DNA from: Streptomyces sp. NBC_00659
GTDB taxonomy: Bacteria; Actinomycetota; Actinomycetes; Streptomycetales; Streptomycetaceae
DNA: 64,000 nt
NCBI RefSeq assembly: GCF_036226925.1
Contig: NZ_CP109031.1
Span: forward strand, 4,898,001-4,962,000
Reading direction: 5' to 3'
In this document: positions 9,181-17,647 of the stretch, piece by piece
Position numbering within the stretch: position 1 is the stretch's first letter
Layout: every line of letters begins with the position of its first letter
Program-made: the position numbers and the translations under genes
The notes under the pieces: model-generated
Told to the model about the DNA's origin: nothing
The model's database searches: none
Seen by the model: the letters and a program-made list of their open reading frames with translations, nothing else

Positions 9181-10443
9181 ATGGCCGTCGTGCGTGACCT
9201 GCGCGTCCTCCTGCGCTTCCAGGGATTCAGACGCCTGCTCGGTGTACGGCTGCTGTCCCAGGGCGCCGACGGCGTCTACCAGGTCGCGCTGGCCACCTAC
9301 GTGGTCTTCTCGCCGGAGAAGCAGACTTCGGCGGCCTCCATCGCCTCCGCCATGGCCGTGCTCCTTCTCCCGTACTCCCTCGTCGGCCCCTTCGCGGGCG
9401 TCCTGCTGGACCGCTGGCAGCGTCGGCAGGTCTTTCTGTACGGCAACCTGCTGCGCGCGGCACTGGCGTGCGTGACGGCGCTTCTGATGCTGAGCCCGGC
9501 GCCCGACTGGCTCTTCTACACCTCCGCGCTCTGCGTCACCGCCGTCAACCGCTTCGTCCTGGCCGGGCTGTCGGCCGCGCTGCCCCGTGTCGTCGACAGG
9601 GACCGTCTGGTGGTGGCCAACTCGCTCTCACCGACCGCGGGAACGCTCGCGGCCACCGTGGGCGCGGGTCTCGCGTTCGCCGTACGGCTGGTCGTCGCGG
9701 ACTCCGACGCGGCGGTGGTCCTCGTGGGAGCGGGGCTGTATCTGTGCGCGGCCCTCGCCTCGCTGCGTATCGCCCCGGGAATCCTCGGGCCCGACCAGGA
9801 GCTGGTCCGGCCGTACGTGGGCACGGCCCTCGCCGGCACCGCGCGAGGCCTCGCCGGAGGCGTGCGCCATCTCGCGGAGCTCCCACGGCGGGAGGCTGCC
9901 TGGGCTCTGACGGCGATGACCCTGATGCGCTTCTGCTACGGCGCCTTGACGGTCATGGTGCTCATGCTCTGCCGCTACGCGTGGGCGTCCGGCTCGGACG
10001 ACGGGCTCGCGCTCCTTGGACTGGCCGTGGGCGTCTCGGGAGCCGGCTTCTTCGTCGCTGCCGTGGTGACGCCCTGGGCGGCCGGGCGGCTGGGGCCGGG
10101 CCGTTGGATCGCCGTCTGCGCCGGCACCGCCGCGGTCCTGGTACCCGCGCTGTGCCTCCTGTTCGCCCCCTCACCCACACTGGGCGCCGCCTTCATGCTG
10201 GGCGTGACCACACAGGGCGCGAAGATCGCCACGGACACCATCGTGCAGTCCGCCGTGGACGACGGCTTCCGCGGCAGGATCTTCTCGGTCTACGACGTCC
10301 TGTTCAACGTCGCCTTCGTCGGAGCGGCCGCAGTGGCCGCGCTGATGCTGCCTTCTGACGGACGGTCCGTTTCCCTCGTCCTCACCGTTGCGGCGGTCTA
10401 CGCATCAATTGCGGCCGCTATGGCCCGCTTTGAGACTCGGTGA
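9181..10443 (+). CDS. Major facilitator superfamily transporter
   Basis: 420 residues from ATG at 9181, with GTGAGG 9 bases upstream; a GTG at 9166 is the alternative. About 12 hydrophobic segments are visible, starting with 'SIASAMAVLLLPYSLVGPFA' and ending with 'LVLTVAAVYASIAAAMA'. The loop 'GVLLDRWQRRQVF' is the MFS signature between segments 2 and 3 (G-x-x-x-D-R-x-x-R-R). The layout resembles drug or metabolite exporters of the MFS-3 type. No substrate can be given. It lies alone between a terminator and a 113-base gap, so it probably has its own promoter. Confidence 0.75.
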   Translation: MAVVRDLRVLLRFQGFRRLLGVRLLSQGADGVYQVALATYVVFSPEKQTSAASIASAMAVLLLPYSLVGPFAGVLLDRWQRRQVFLYGNLLRAALACVTALLMLSPAPDWLFYTSALCVTAVNRFVLAGLSAALPRVVDRDRLVVANSLSPTAGTLAATVGAGLAFAVRLVVADSDAAVVLVGAGLYLCAALASLRIAPGILGPDQELVRPYVGTALAGTARGLAGGVRHLAELPRREAAWALTAMTLMRFCYGALTVMVLMLCRYAWASGSDDGLALLGLAVGVSGAGFFVAAVVTPWAAGRLGPGRWIAVCAGTAAVLVPALCLLFAPSPTLGAAFMLGVTTQGAKIATDTIVQSAVDDGFRGRIFSVYDVLFNVAFVGAAAVAALMLPSDGRSVSLVLTVAAVYASIAAAMARFETR

Positions 10444-10556
10444 GTGTCACATCAGGGACACAGAGCCACTTCTGACTACTGAGTTGTCACAGGGGCCCGA
10501 TAACTTACGTGCGTCTTACGTTCGTGTCGCGCATCTATGTTCCAGGGGGAACTCCA

Positions 10557-11015
10557 GTGACAACTCCGCCGCCTCAGGGCCAGAACCCGTTCGCGCAGGG
10601 GCAGCCGCCGCAGGGCGAGAACCCGTTCGCGCAGGGGCAGCCGCCGCAGGGATACCCGCAGCAGCCGGGCGCCGACTTTGCCCCGGTCCCGCCGCAGCGC
10701 CCGAAGCGCAGCATCAAGCAGTACCTGCGCGGCGGCGTCGTAGTCGTTGCCGTCATAGCCGCCGGCGTGGGTTACCTGGCGAGCCGGCACGACCCGGAGA
10801 CTGCCAAGGTCGGCGACTGCATGAGCATCAGCAACCCGGACAGCAGTACGGACCCGGGCCTGAAGGTCGTGGACTGCGGCGACGCCAAGGCGAAGTTCAA
10901 GGTCGCCCAGAAGAAGACCGACGACTCCGGCTGCGACCGCACCAAGTACGCCGAGTACACCGAGACGGGCAAGAACGACTTCACTCTCTGCCTGGAGGAG
11001 CTCGCCTCCAAGTAG
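10557..11015 (+). CDS. Small membrane-anchored protein with exported Cys-containing domain
   Basis: 152 residues from GTG at 10557, preceded by AGGGGGA with 6-base spacing. The N-terminus is a Pro/Gln-rich repeat ('QNPFAQGQPPQG' twice, also visible as a DNA repeat at 10582-10650), followed by one membrane helix ('RGGVVVVAVIAAGVGYLAS'). The extracytoplasmic C-terminal domain has four cysteines ('VGDCMSI', 'VVDCGDAKAKFKV', 'SGCDRTKY', 'TLCLEEL'), which could form two disulfides. The pattern resembles LppU/SCO3897-like streptomycete proteins of unknown function. The gene ends 14 bases before the first base of a parS-containing hairpin. Confidence 0.65.
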   Translation: MTTPPPQGQNPFAQGQPPQGENPFAQGQPPQGYPQQPGADFAPVPPQRPKRSIKQYLRGGVVVVAVIAAGVGYLASRHDPETAKVGDCMSISNPDSSTDPGLKVVDCGDAKAKFKVAQKKTDDSGCDRTKYAEYTETGKNDFTLCLEELASK

Positions 11016-11028
11016 GACCACGCACAGG

Positions 11029-11069
11029 CGCGAAGGGGCGGTGTTTCACGTGAAACACGCCCCTTCGCG
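11029..11069 (+). terminator. Terminator hairpin with a parS site as its inner stem
   Basis: A 12-base arm (CGCGAAGGGGCG, 11029-11040) and its exact complement (11058-11069) enclose one unpaired G and the 16-bp parS at 11042-11057, which is itself a perfect palindrome. The result is one nearly continuous 28-bp stem. It starts 14 bases after the stop of the plus-strand gene. Confidence 0.75.
11042..11057. other. parS site (ParB-binding), consensus
   Basis: TGTTTCACGTGAAACA, identical to the bacterial parS consensus. It is nested in a hairpin and paired with a second site 41 bases away. Confidence 0.95.
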
Positions 11070-11074
11070 TTGCC

Positions 11075-11106
11075 GCCCGTCATGTTTCACGTGAAACATG
11101 ACGGGC
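11075..11106 (-). terminator. 32-bp perfect palindrome containing parS, terminator for cca
   Basis: The arms (16 bases each, starting GCCCGTCATGTTTCAC) are perfectly complementary with no loop. It begins 11 bases past the cca stop codon on the minus strand, and the parS site is the central half of the palindrome. Confidence 0.6.
11083..11098. other. parS site (ParB-binding), consensus
   Basis: TGTTTCACGTGAAACA, a perfect match, centred in a 32-bp palindrome between the convergent genes ending at 11015 and 11117. Confidence 0.95.
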
Positions 11107-11116
11107 CGGCCACCTC

Positions 11117-12583
11117 TCAGTCCTGCTCGGCCCACCACTCCTTGAGCGCCGCCACCGCAGCGTCATGCCCCATCGGCCCGTTCTCCAGCCGCAGCTCCAG
11201 CAGGAACTTGTAGGCCTGGCCGATCGCGGGGCCGGGTCCGATTCCCAGGACCTCCATGATCTCGTTGCCGTCCAGGTCGGGACGGATCGCGTCGAGCTCT
11301 TCCTGCTCCTTGAGCTGGGCGATGCGCTCCTCCAGCCCGTCGTAGGCGCGGGAGAGTGCGGTCGCCTTGCGCTTGTTGCGCGTGGTGCAGTCGGAACGGG
11401 TCAGCTTGTGGAGGCGGTCGAGGAGCGGGCCCGCGTCACGCACATAGCGGCGGACGGCGGAGTCCGTCCACTCTCCGGTGCCGTACCCGTGGAAACGCAG
11501 ATGCAGCTCGACCAGACGGGACACGTCCTTGACGAGGTCGTTCGAGTATTTGAGCGCCGTCATCCGCTTCTTGGTCATCTTGGCGCCCACCATCTCATGG
11601 TGGTGGAAGGAGACCCGCCCGTCCTGCTCGAAGCGTCGCGTCCGCGGCTTGCCGATGTCGTGGAGCAGCGCGGCGAGCCTGAGCGTCAGATCGGGCCCGT
11701 TCTCCTCCAGCGCCATCGCCTGTTCCAGCACGATCAGCGTGTGCTCGTAGACGTCCTTGTGCCGGTGATGCTCGTCCCTCTCCAGTCGCAGGGCGGGAAG
11801 CTCGGGAAGCACGTGCTCCGCGAGCCCGGTGTCCACGAGCAGCGTCAGGCCCTTGCGCGGGTGGGCGGACTGGATCAGCTTGTTCAGCTCCTCCCGCACC
11901 CGCTCCGCGGAGACGATCTCGATACGCCCGGCCATGTCCGTCATGGCGGCAACCACCTCGGGCGCCACCTCGAAGTCGAGCTGCGCGGCGAACCGTGCGG
12001 CGCGCATCATCCGCAGCGGGTCATCGGAGAAGGACGCTTCCGGGGTGCCCGGGGTACGCAGAACGCGAGCGGCGAGATCGTCCAGACCTCCGTACGGGTC
12101 GATGAACTCCTTCTCCGGCAGCGCGACGGCCATCGCGTTCACCGTGAAGTCGCGACGCACGAGGTCTTCCTCGATGGAGTCGCCGTAGGAGACCTCCGGC
12201 TTGCGCGAGGTCCGGTCGTACGCCTCGGAGCGGTACGTCGTGATCTCGATCTGGAACGACTGCTCCGCATCGCCCACTCGGGCGTCCTTCTGCGCACCGA
12301 CCGTGCCGAAGGCGATCCCGACCTCCCACAGGGCGTCCGCCCAGGGCCGGACGATCTTCAGTACGTCCTCGGGCCGGGCGTCCGTCGTGAAGTCCAGGTC
12401 ATTGCCGAGCCGACCGAGGAGCGCGTCCCGGACCGAGCCGCCGACCAGGGCGAGCGAGAACCCAGCCTCCTGGAAACGGCGGGCGAGCTCGTCGGCGACA
12501 GGGGACACCCGCAGCAGTTCACTCACCGCGCGGCGCTGCACCTGGCTCAGGGCACTGGAATTGTCTTCGTTGGCGTTCGGCAC
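11117..12583 (-). CDS. cca: CCA tRNA nucleotidyltransferase
   Basis: 488 residues from GTG at 12583 ('VPNANEDNSS'); this start agrees with the point where family-like sequence begins, though no strong ribosome binding site is visible, so it may be weakly initiated or leaderless. It adds or repairs the 3' CCA of tRNAs. The head domain has 'LVGGSVRDALLGRLGNDLDF', with the G-G-x-V-R-D and D-x-D metal-binding motifs. An HD phosphohydrolase domain follows ('HHRHKDVYEHTL', 'AALLHDIGKPRTR'). This agrees with local need: the tRNA-Ala in this window lacks an encoded CCA while the tRNA-Ile has one. It is divergent from the DUF6049 gene with a 223-base shared upstream region. Confidence 0.95.
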   Translation of the reverse strand: MPNANEDNSSALSQVQRRAVSELLRVSPVADELARRFQEAGFSLALVGGSVRDALLGRLGNDLDFTTDARPEDVLKIVRPWADALWEVGIAFGTVGAQKDARVGDAEQSFQIEITTYRSEAYDRTSRKPEVSYGDSIEEDLVRRDFTVNAMAVALPEKEFIDPYGGLDDLAARVLRTPGTPEASFSDDPLRMMRAARFAAQLDFEVAPEVVAAMTDMAGRIEIVSAERVREELNKLIQSAHPRKGLTLLVDTGLAEHVLPELPALRLERDEHHRHKDVYEHTLIVLEQAMALEENGPDLTLRLAALLHDIGKPRTRRFEQDGRVSFHHHEMVGAKMTKKRMTALKYSNDLVKDVSRLVELHLRFHGYGTGEWTDSAVRRYVRDAGPLLDRLHKLTRSDCTTRNKRKATALSRAYDGLEERIAQLKEQEELDAIRPDLDGNEIMEVLGIGPGPAIGQAYKFLLELRLENGPMGHDAAVAALKEWWAEQD

Positions 12584-12806
12584 AACAGAAAAGGGTACGT
12601 GGCCGAGGCGCCGGGAAGCGCCTGGATAAATCCCACACCTGTGCCCCACATTTTTTCGCGGGCAGAATACACGTACATACAGGACAGTCGGCACTCATCC
12701 CTGATCTTGTGGACCACTCCGCGGCACTTACGCTCAGCGCACCTCGTTACCATGCGTGGACGCACATTCCGACGACCACTGACGACGACGAGGGACGGGC
12801 GAGCGC

Positions 12807-15248
12807 GTGGCCGAGGCGGCAGACTTCCAAGGGACGAGTCCCTCACCTGCCCGCCGGTGGCTCCGGCGCAGCGGTGCACTGCTGGCCGGGGCGCCGCTGC
12901 TGGCCGGGCTGCTCCAGCTGCCCTTGAGTACGCCCTCCCAGGCCGCAGAGAAGGCTTCCGCCGCCACTGGCACAGGGTCCGTGGCCACCGCTTCGGGATC
13001 GTCCGGCCCCGTGGACGTCAGCCTCGACTCGCTGGCCCCCAGCGCCCCCACCGACGGTGACACGGTCACGGTCTCGGGCTCGGTCACCAACACGGGCAAG
13101 CAGACGGTCACCGACGCCCACGTGGGCATCCGGGTGGGACCGTCCCTGAACACCCGCTCCGCCATCGACACGGTCGCGAAGCGCACCAGCTTCCAGCCGG
13201 GCCTCGACACGCTGGAGGTCGGGGGCAAGTACGTCGCCAATGTCACCAAGCTCACCGCGGGCAGCTCGCAGCACTTCAGCATCTCGGTCCCGGTCAAGGA
13301 TCTCGATCTCGGCTCCGAGGGCGTCTACCAGCTCGGCGTGTCGCTCACGGGCCGGACCACCGCTCAGCCGTGGGACCAGGTCCTCGGTATCGAGCGGACG
13401 TTCCTGCCCTGGCAGCCCGAGGCGGCGGACACGAAGACGAGGACGACGTACCTCTGGCCGCTCGTCTCCACCGTCCACCTCACGGCGGAGACGGGTTCGG
13501 ACGCCCAGCAGACGCCCGTCTTCAAGAACGACGACCTGGCCAAGGAGATCTCCCCGGGCGGCCGCCTGGACCAGCTCCTGTCGCTGGGGAACGAGATCGA
13601 TGTCACCTGGGTCCTCGACCCGGACCTGCTGGCCTCCGTCGACGCGATGAGGGGCGGTTACCGGATCCAGCAGGAGAACGGCACGACCGTCGCCGGGCGG
13701 AACCAGGCGGTGGCCAACGCCTGGCTCGACAAGCTGGAGAAAGCGGTCCAGGGCCAGAGCATCGTGGCCCTGCCGTTCGCCGACCCCGACCTCGCGTCGC
13801 TGGCCCACCACGGCAAGGACGTCACCGGTTCCCTGAGCCACCTCAAGGACGCCACCGATGTGGCGGCCGACACGGTGGAGACGATCGTCCACGTGAAGCC
13901 GAGCACGGAGTTCGCCTGGCCGGCTGACGGCGCGGTGGACCCGTCGATCATCAAGGTGGCCACGTCGGCCGGCGCGGACAAGGTGATCGCCCGCAGCGAC
14001 AGCCTGCGTGAGACCGGCGGACTGCCCTACACGCCCAGCGCAGCCCGCCCCATCGGCGGCGGAACCACGGCGGTGGTCGCCGACGAGCGGCTGTCGACCG
14101 CGTTCCAGGGCGACATGATGAAGGCGGACGCCTCGACACTCGCCGTTCAGAAGTTCCTCGCGCAGAGCCTGATGATCAACCTTCAGGAGCCGAAGAACGA
14201 GCGCAGCATCGTCGTCGCTCCGCAGCGCATGCCCACGGCCAGCCAGGCGCAGTCCATGGCCGAGGCACTGCGGGCGCTCCAGCAGGGGAACTGGTCGCAG
14301 TCCCAGGGGCTGACCGAGGCCGCCAAGGCCAAGCCGGACCCCGGCGCCACCACGAAGGTGCCGTCCACGTCCTCGTACCCGCCGGCGCTGCGCAAGCGGG
14401 AGCTGCCGCGCTCGGCGTTCGAGAGGATCCAGGCGACCCAGGCCAAGCTCGACAAGTTCCGGATGATCCTGACCGACGAGTCCCGTGTGGTCACGCCGTT
14501 CGGACGGGCCATAGAGCGGGGGATGTCGGCGTCCTGGCGCGGTCGGACCACGGAGGCGGCGGCCTTCCGGCAGGGTGTGGAGACCTACCTCGACGGGCTC
14601 ATGGGCCTGGTGCATCTCATCCAGAAGTCGGACGCGAAGCTGTCCGGGCGCAGCGCCACCATCCCCGTGACCGTCCAGAACAACCTCGTGCAGGGCGTCG
14701 GCCATCTGGTGCTGCGGCTCACCTCGCAGCAGCCCACCCGCCTCGAGATCGGCGATGACCCGTACGACGAGCAGCCGATCCAGGTCGCGGGCGAGCACAG
14801 CCAGTCGGTCAAGTTCACGACGTCCACCAAAGCCAACGGCCCGGTTCAGGTCGTCGCCCAGCTCTACACGGAGGACGGGCAGCCGTACGGAGACCCGGTT
14901 CCCTTCGAGGTGAAGGTCACCGAGATCACCTCCACGGTGATGCTCGTCATCGGCGGCGGCGTCCTGCTTCTCGTGCTCGCCGGTTTCCGGATGTACACGC
15001 AGCGTAAGCGCGCGGCGGCCCGGAACGCCGAGGAGGACACGGCGAACGGTCCCGAAGCGGGGGGCGACAGCGAGGTCGCCGAGGGCACCGTGGACACTGA
15101 CTCCACCGAAGACTCCGAGGCCGGTCCCGAACGGACTTCCGGCCCGGAGTCCGGGGCAGACGACCCGGAGCAGCCGAGTGACCCGACACCGGACACCGCA
15201 CCGGAAAGCGCCGACCCGTCCGGCACGGGTGAGAGAGTGGACCGTTGA
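12807..15248 (+). CDS. Exported membrane-anchored protein, DUF6049-type
   Basis: 813 residues from GTG at 12807. It has an N-terminal signal sequence ('RRSGALLAGAPLLAGLLQL', probable cleavage after 'SQA' near residue 47), a large extracytoplasmic region with beta-sandwich-like stretches ('VSGSVTNTGKQTVTDAHVGI' near 90 and 'RSATIPVTVQNNLVQGVGHL' near 615), and one C-terminal membrane helix ('STVMLVIGGGVLLLVLAGF', about 710-730) with a basic stop-transfer and an acidic cytoplasmic tail. This architecture, immediately upstream of murJ, is conserved in actinobacteria. A role in envelope assembly next to the lipid II flippase is inferred, and no enzyme motif is evident. Confidence 0.8.
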   Translation: MAEAADFQGTSPSPARRWLRRSGALLAGAPLLAGLLQLPLSTPSQAAEKASAATGTGSVATASGSSGPVDVSLDSLAPSAPTDGDTVTVSGSVTNTGKQTVTDAHVGIRVGPSLNTRSAIDTVAKRTSFQPGLDTLEVGGKYVANVTKLTAGSSQHFSISVPVKDLDLGSEGVYQLGVSLTGRTTAQPWDQVLGIERTFLPWQPEAADTKTRTTYLWPLVSTVHLTAETGSDAQQTPVFKNDDLAKEISPGGRLDQLLSLGNEIDVTWVLDPDLLASVDAMRGGYRIQQENGTTVAGRNQAVANAWLDKLEKAVQGQSIVALPFADPDLASLAHHGKDVTGSLSHLKDATDVAADTVETIVHVKPSTEFAWPADGAVDPSIIKVATSAGADKVIARSDSLRETGGLPYTPSAARPIGGGTTAVVADERLSTAFQGDMMKADASTLAVQKFLAQSLMINLQEPKNERSIVVAPQRMPTASQAQSMAEALRALQQGNWSQSQGLTEAAKAKPDPGATTKVPSTSSYPPALRKRELPRSAFERIQATQAKLDKFRMILTDESRVVTPFGRAIERGMSASWRGRTTEAAAFRQGVETYLDGLMGLVHLIQKSDAKLSGRSATIPVTVQNNLVQGVGHLVLRLTSQQPTRLEIGDDPYDEQPIQVAGEHSQSVKFTTSTKANGPVQVVAQLYTEDGQPYGDPVPFEVKVTEITSTVMLVIGGGVLLLVLAGFRMYTQRKRAAARNAEEDTANGPEAGGDSEVAEGTVDTDSTEDSEAGPERTSGPESGADDPEQPSDPTPDTAPESADPSGTGERVDR

Positions 15249-15294
15249 GCGATGTCGTGGCCGGTGGGCCCGGGGACGATGAGGTGGGGTAACC

Positions 15295-17529
15295 ATGAAC
15301 GCGCCGTACGACGGTGACCGCGGCCAGGGCGCGGGATCCTCGGGCTACCCCGAGGACTACCCGGACCGGGCCGCGGACCGCTCCGGCCGCCCCGAGGGCA
15401 TGCCGGAGACCGCTCAGATGCCGCCAGGGTCTCCCGCGGACATGTACCTCCAGGACGCCTACGACCAGGATCCGTACCGGGCTCAGGACCTCTCGGCCCA
15501 GGACCCGGTGACGGAGGCGCTGTACGACCGTGCCGCGCACCCCCCGCCGGCGCCCGGCACGTACGCCCCCCAGCAGCCTCTGTACGCCCAGCCGCCCGCG
15601 TCGCAGTACGCACCCGACCCGCGGCTGTGGGCCCAGACGCCTCCTCCGGAGCCGTCCGGGCCGACGCGTCACCTGCCCTACGGCGACGACGCCCGGACCA
15701 CCCAGTACGTGGGCGTGGACGATCTGGTCACGCAGGCCGGCGAAGAACAGCATGAGCCCGACGCCTTCGCTCATCTCTTCCGCGATCAGCAGCAGGGTGG
15801 CGTCCGTCCTGGCTACGCCTCCCCCGCGGTCCCGGCACCGGCTCCCGAGCCGGCTCCGGCCGCCGCTCAGCCGCCCGCGGCCGCTCCGGCGAAGTCCGGC
15901 GGCCGAGCCTCCGGTTTGCTGAAGTCGAGCGCGGTGATGGCGGCGGGCACGCTGGTGTCCCGTCTCACCGGCTTCGTACGGACCATGATCATCACCGCCG
16001 CTCTGGGTGCGGCGACACTCGGTGACGCCTGGACGGTCGCCTACACCCTGCCGACGATGATCTACATCCTCACCGTCGGCGGCGGCCTCAACTCGGTCTT
16101 CGTACCCCAGCTCGTGCGGTCCATGAAGGAGGACGACGACGGGGGCGAGGCCTACGCCAACCGCCTGCTGACGCTCGTGATGGTCGCCCTCGGTGTGATC
16201 GTCACCGCCGCGGTCTTCATCGCGCCGCTGCTGATCCAGCTGATGTCGTCGCCCATCGCGAGCGACCCCGCGGCCAACAACGTGGCCGTCACGTTCGCCC
16301 GCTACTGCCTGCCCACGATCTTCTTCATGGGCGTGCACGTGGTCATGGGCCAGATCCTCAACGCCCGCGGCAAGTTCGGCGCGATGATGTGGACCCCGGT
16401 CCTGAACAACATCGTCATGATCTTCACGTTCGGCATGTTCCTCTGGGTCTACGGCACCGCCCGGCACTCCGGGATCTCGGTGACCAACATCCCGCCGGAC
16501 GGCATCCGCCTGCTGGGCATCGGCACCCTGCTCGGTCTGGTCGTCCAGGCCACGGCGATGGTTCCGTATCTGCGCGAGGCAGGCTTCCGGTTCCGTCCGC
16601 GCTTCGACTGGCGGGGCCACGGCCTCGGCAAGGCCATCAAGCTCGCCAAGTGGACCGTGCTCTTCGTGCTCGCCAACCAGGCCGGCGTCCTCGTCGTCAC
16701 GCAGCTGGCCACGGCGGCAGGCAAGGCCTCGGGCAAGAGCGGCGCGGGCATCATGGCCTACGCCAACGCCCAGCTCATCTGGGGCATGCCGCAGGCGATC
16801 ATCACGGTCTCCGTCATGGCGGCCATGCTCCCGCGGATCTCACGAGCGGCCCACGACGGAGACCCGGGAGCCGTCCGTGACGACATCTCGCAGGGTCTGC
16901 GGACCTCGGCCGTCGCGATCGTCCCGGTGGCCTTCATGTTCCTCGCCCTGGGCATCCCCATGTGCACCCTGCTCTTCGGCTCCAGCGGCCTCGAGTCCGC
17001 CGAATCCCAGGGCTACGTCCTCATGGCCTTCGCCCTCGGCCTGATCCCGTTCTCGGTGCAGTACGTGATCCTGCGCGGCTTCTACGCCTACGAGGACACC
17101 CGTACGCCGTTCTACAACACGGTCATCGTGGCCGCCGTCAACGCGGCGGCATCGGCCGTCTGTTACATGATCCTGCCCGCGCAGTGGGCGGTCGTCGGCA
17201 TGGCCGGCGCGTACGGCCTGGCGTACGCCGTGGGCGTCGGAGTGGCCTGGCAGCGACTGCGCAGGCGGCTGGGCGGCGACCTGGACGGTGCCCGCGTGCT
17301 GCGCACGTACGCCCGTCTGTGCCTGGCCTCCGTCCCTGGCGCCGTGGTGGGCGGCACCGTAGGCTTCGCGATCACCCAGGTCCTCGGACATGGCGTGATC
17401 GGTTCGATCGCGGCGCTCGTCTTCGGATCGGTCGCCCTGCTCGGTGTCTTCTACGTCGCGGCGCGCAAGATGCGCATCGAAGAACTCAACTCAATGGTCG
17501 GAATGGTCCGCGGGCGCCTGGGGCGCTGA
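15295..17529 (+). CDS. murJ: MurJ/MviN lipid II flippase
   Basis: 744 residues. About 200 residues of Pro/Gln/Tyr-rich cytoplasmic sequence precede the membrane core, which starts with 'SGLLKSSAVMAAGTLVSRLTG', the MviN/MurJ signature, and has about 14 membrane segments. Conserved arginines appear in 'SRLTGFVRTM' and 'ARGKFGAMMW'. MurJ moves lipid-linked peptidoglycan precursor across the membrane. ATG at 15295 follows GAGGTGGGG. The next gene is a kinase-like protein whose mycobacterial counterpart is a pseudokinase fused to MviN; here the two are separate but adjacent. The long N-terminal extension is characteristic of Streptomyces homologues. Confidence 0.93.
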   Translation: MNAPYDGDRGQGAGSSGYPEDYPDRAADRSGRPEGMPETAQMPPGSPADMYLQDAYDQDPYRAQDLSAQDPVTEALYDRAAHPPPAPGTYAPQQPLYAQPPASQYAPDPRLWAQTPPPEPSGPTRHLPYGDDARTTQYVGVDDLVTQAGEEQHEPDAFAHLFRDQQQGGVRPGYASPAVPAPAPEPAPAAAQPPAAAPAKSGGRASGLLKSSAVMAAGTLVSRLTGFVRTMIITAALGAATLGDAWTVAYTLPTMIYILTVGGGLNSVFVPQLVRSMKEDDDGGEAYANRLLTLVMVALGVIVTAAVFIAPLLIQLMSSPIASDPAANNVAVTFARYCLPTIFFMGVHVVMGQILNARGKFGAMMWTPVLNNIVMIFTFGMFLWVYGTARHSGISVTNIPPDGIRLLGIGTLLGLVVQATAMVPYLREAGFRFRPRFDWRGHGLGKAIKLAKWTVLFVLANQAGVLVVTQLATAAGKASGKSGAGIMAYANAQLIWGMPQAIITVSVMAAMLPRISRAAHDGDPGAVRDDISQGLRTSAVAIVPVAFMFLALGIPMCTLLFGSSGLESAESQGYVLMAFALGLIPFSVQYVILRGFYAYEDTRTPFYNTVIVAAVNAAASAVCYMILPAQWAVVGMAGAYGLAYAVGVGVAWQRLRRRLGGDLDGARVLRTYARLCLASVPGAVVGGTVGFAITQVLGHGVIGSIAALVFGSVALLGVFYVAARKMRIEELNSMVGMVRGRLGR

Positions 17530-17647
17530 GGCGGGGGTACGCGCACAACCATCGTCCGTCGCCGTGTGTCGTGCATAGCGTCGGACTGTGGGCACAATTG
17601 GTTTCTGCGTCGGACAGCACGCAATGGATGGGGAGGCAGGGACGACG

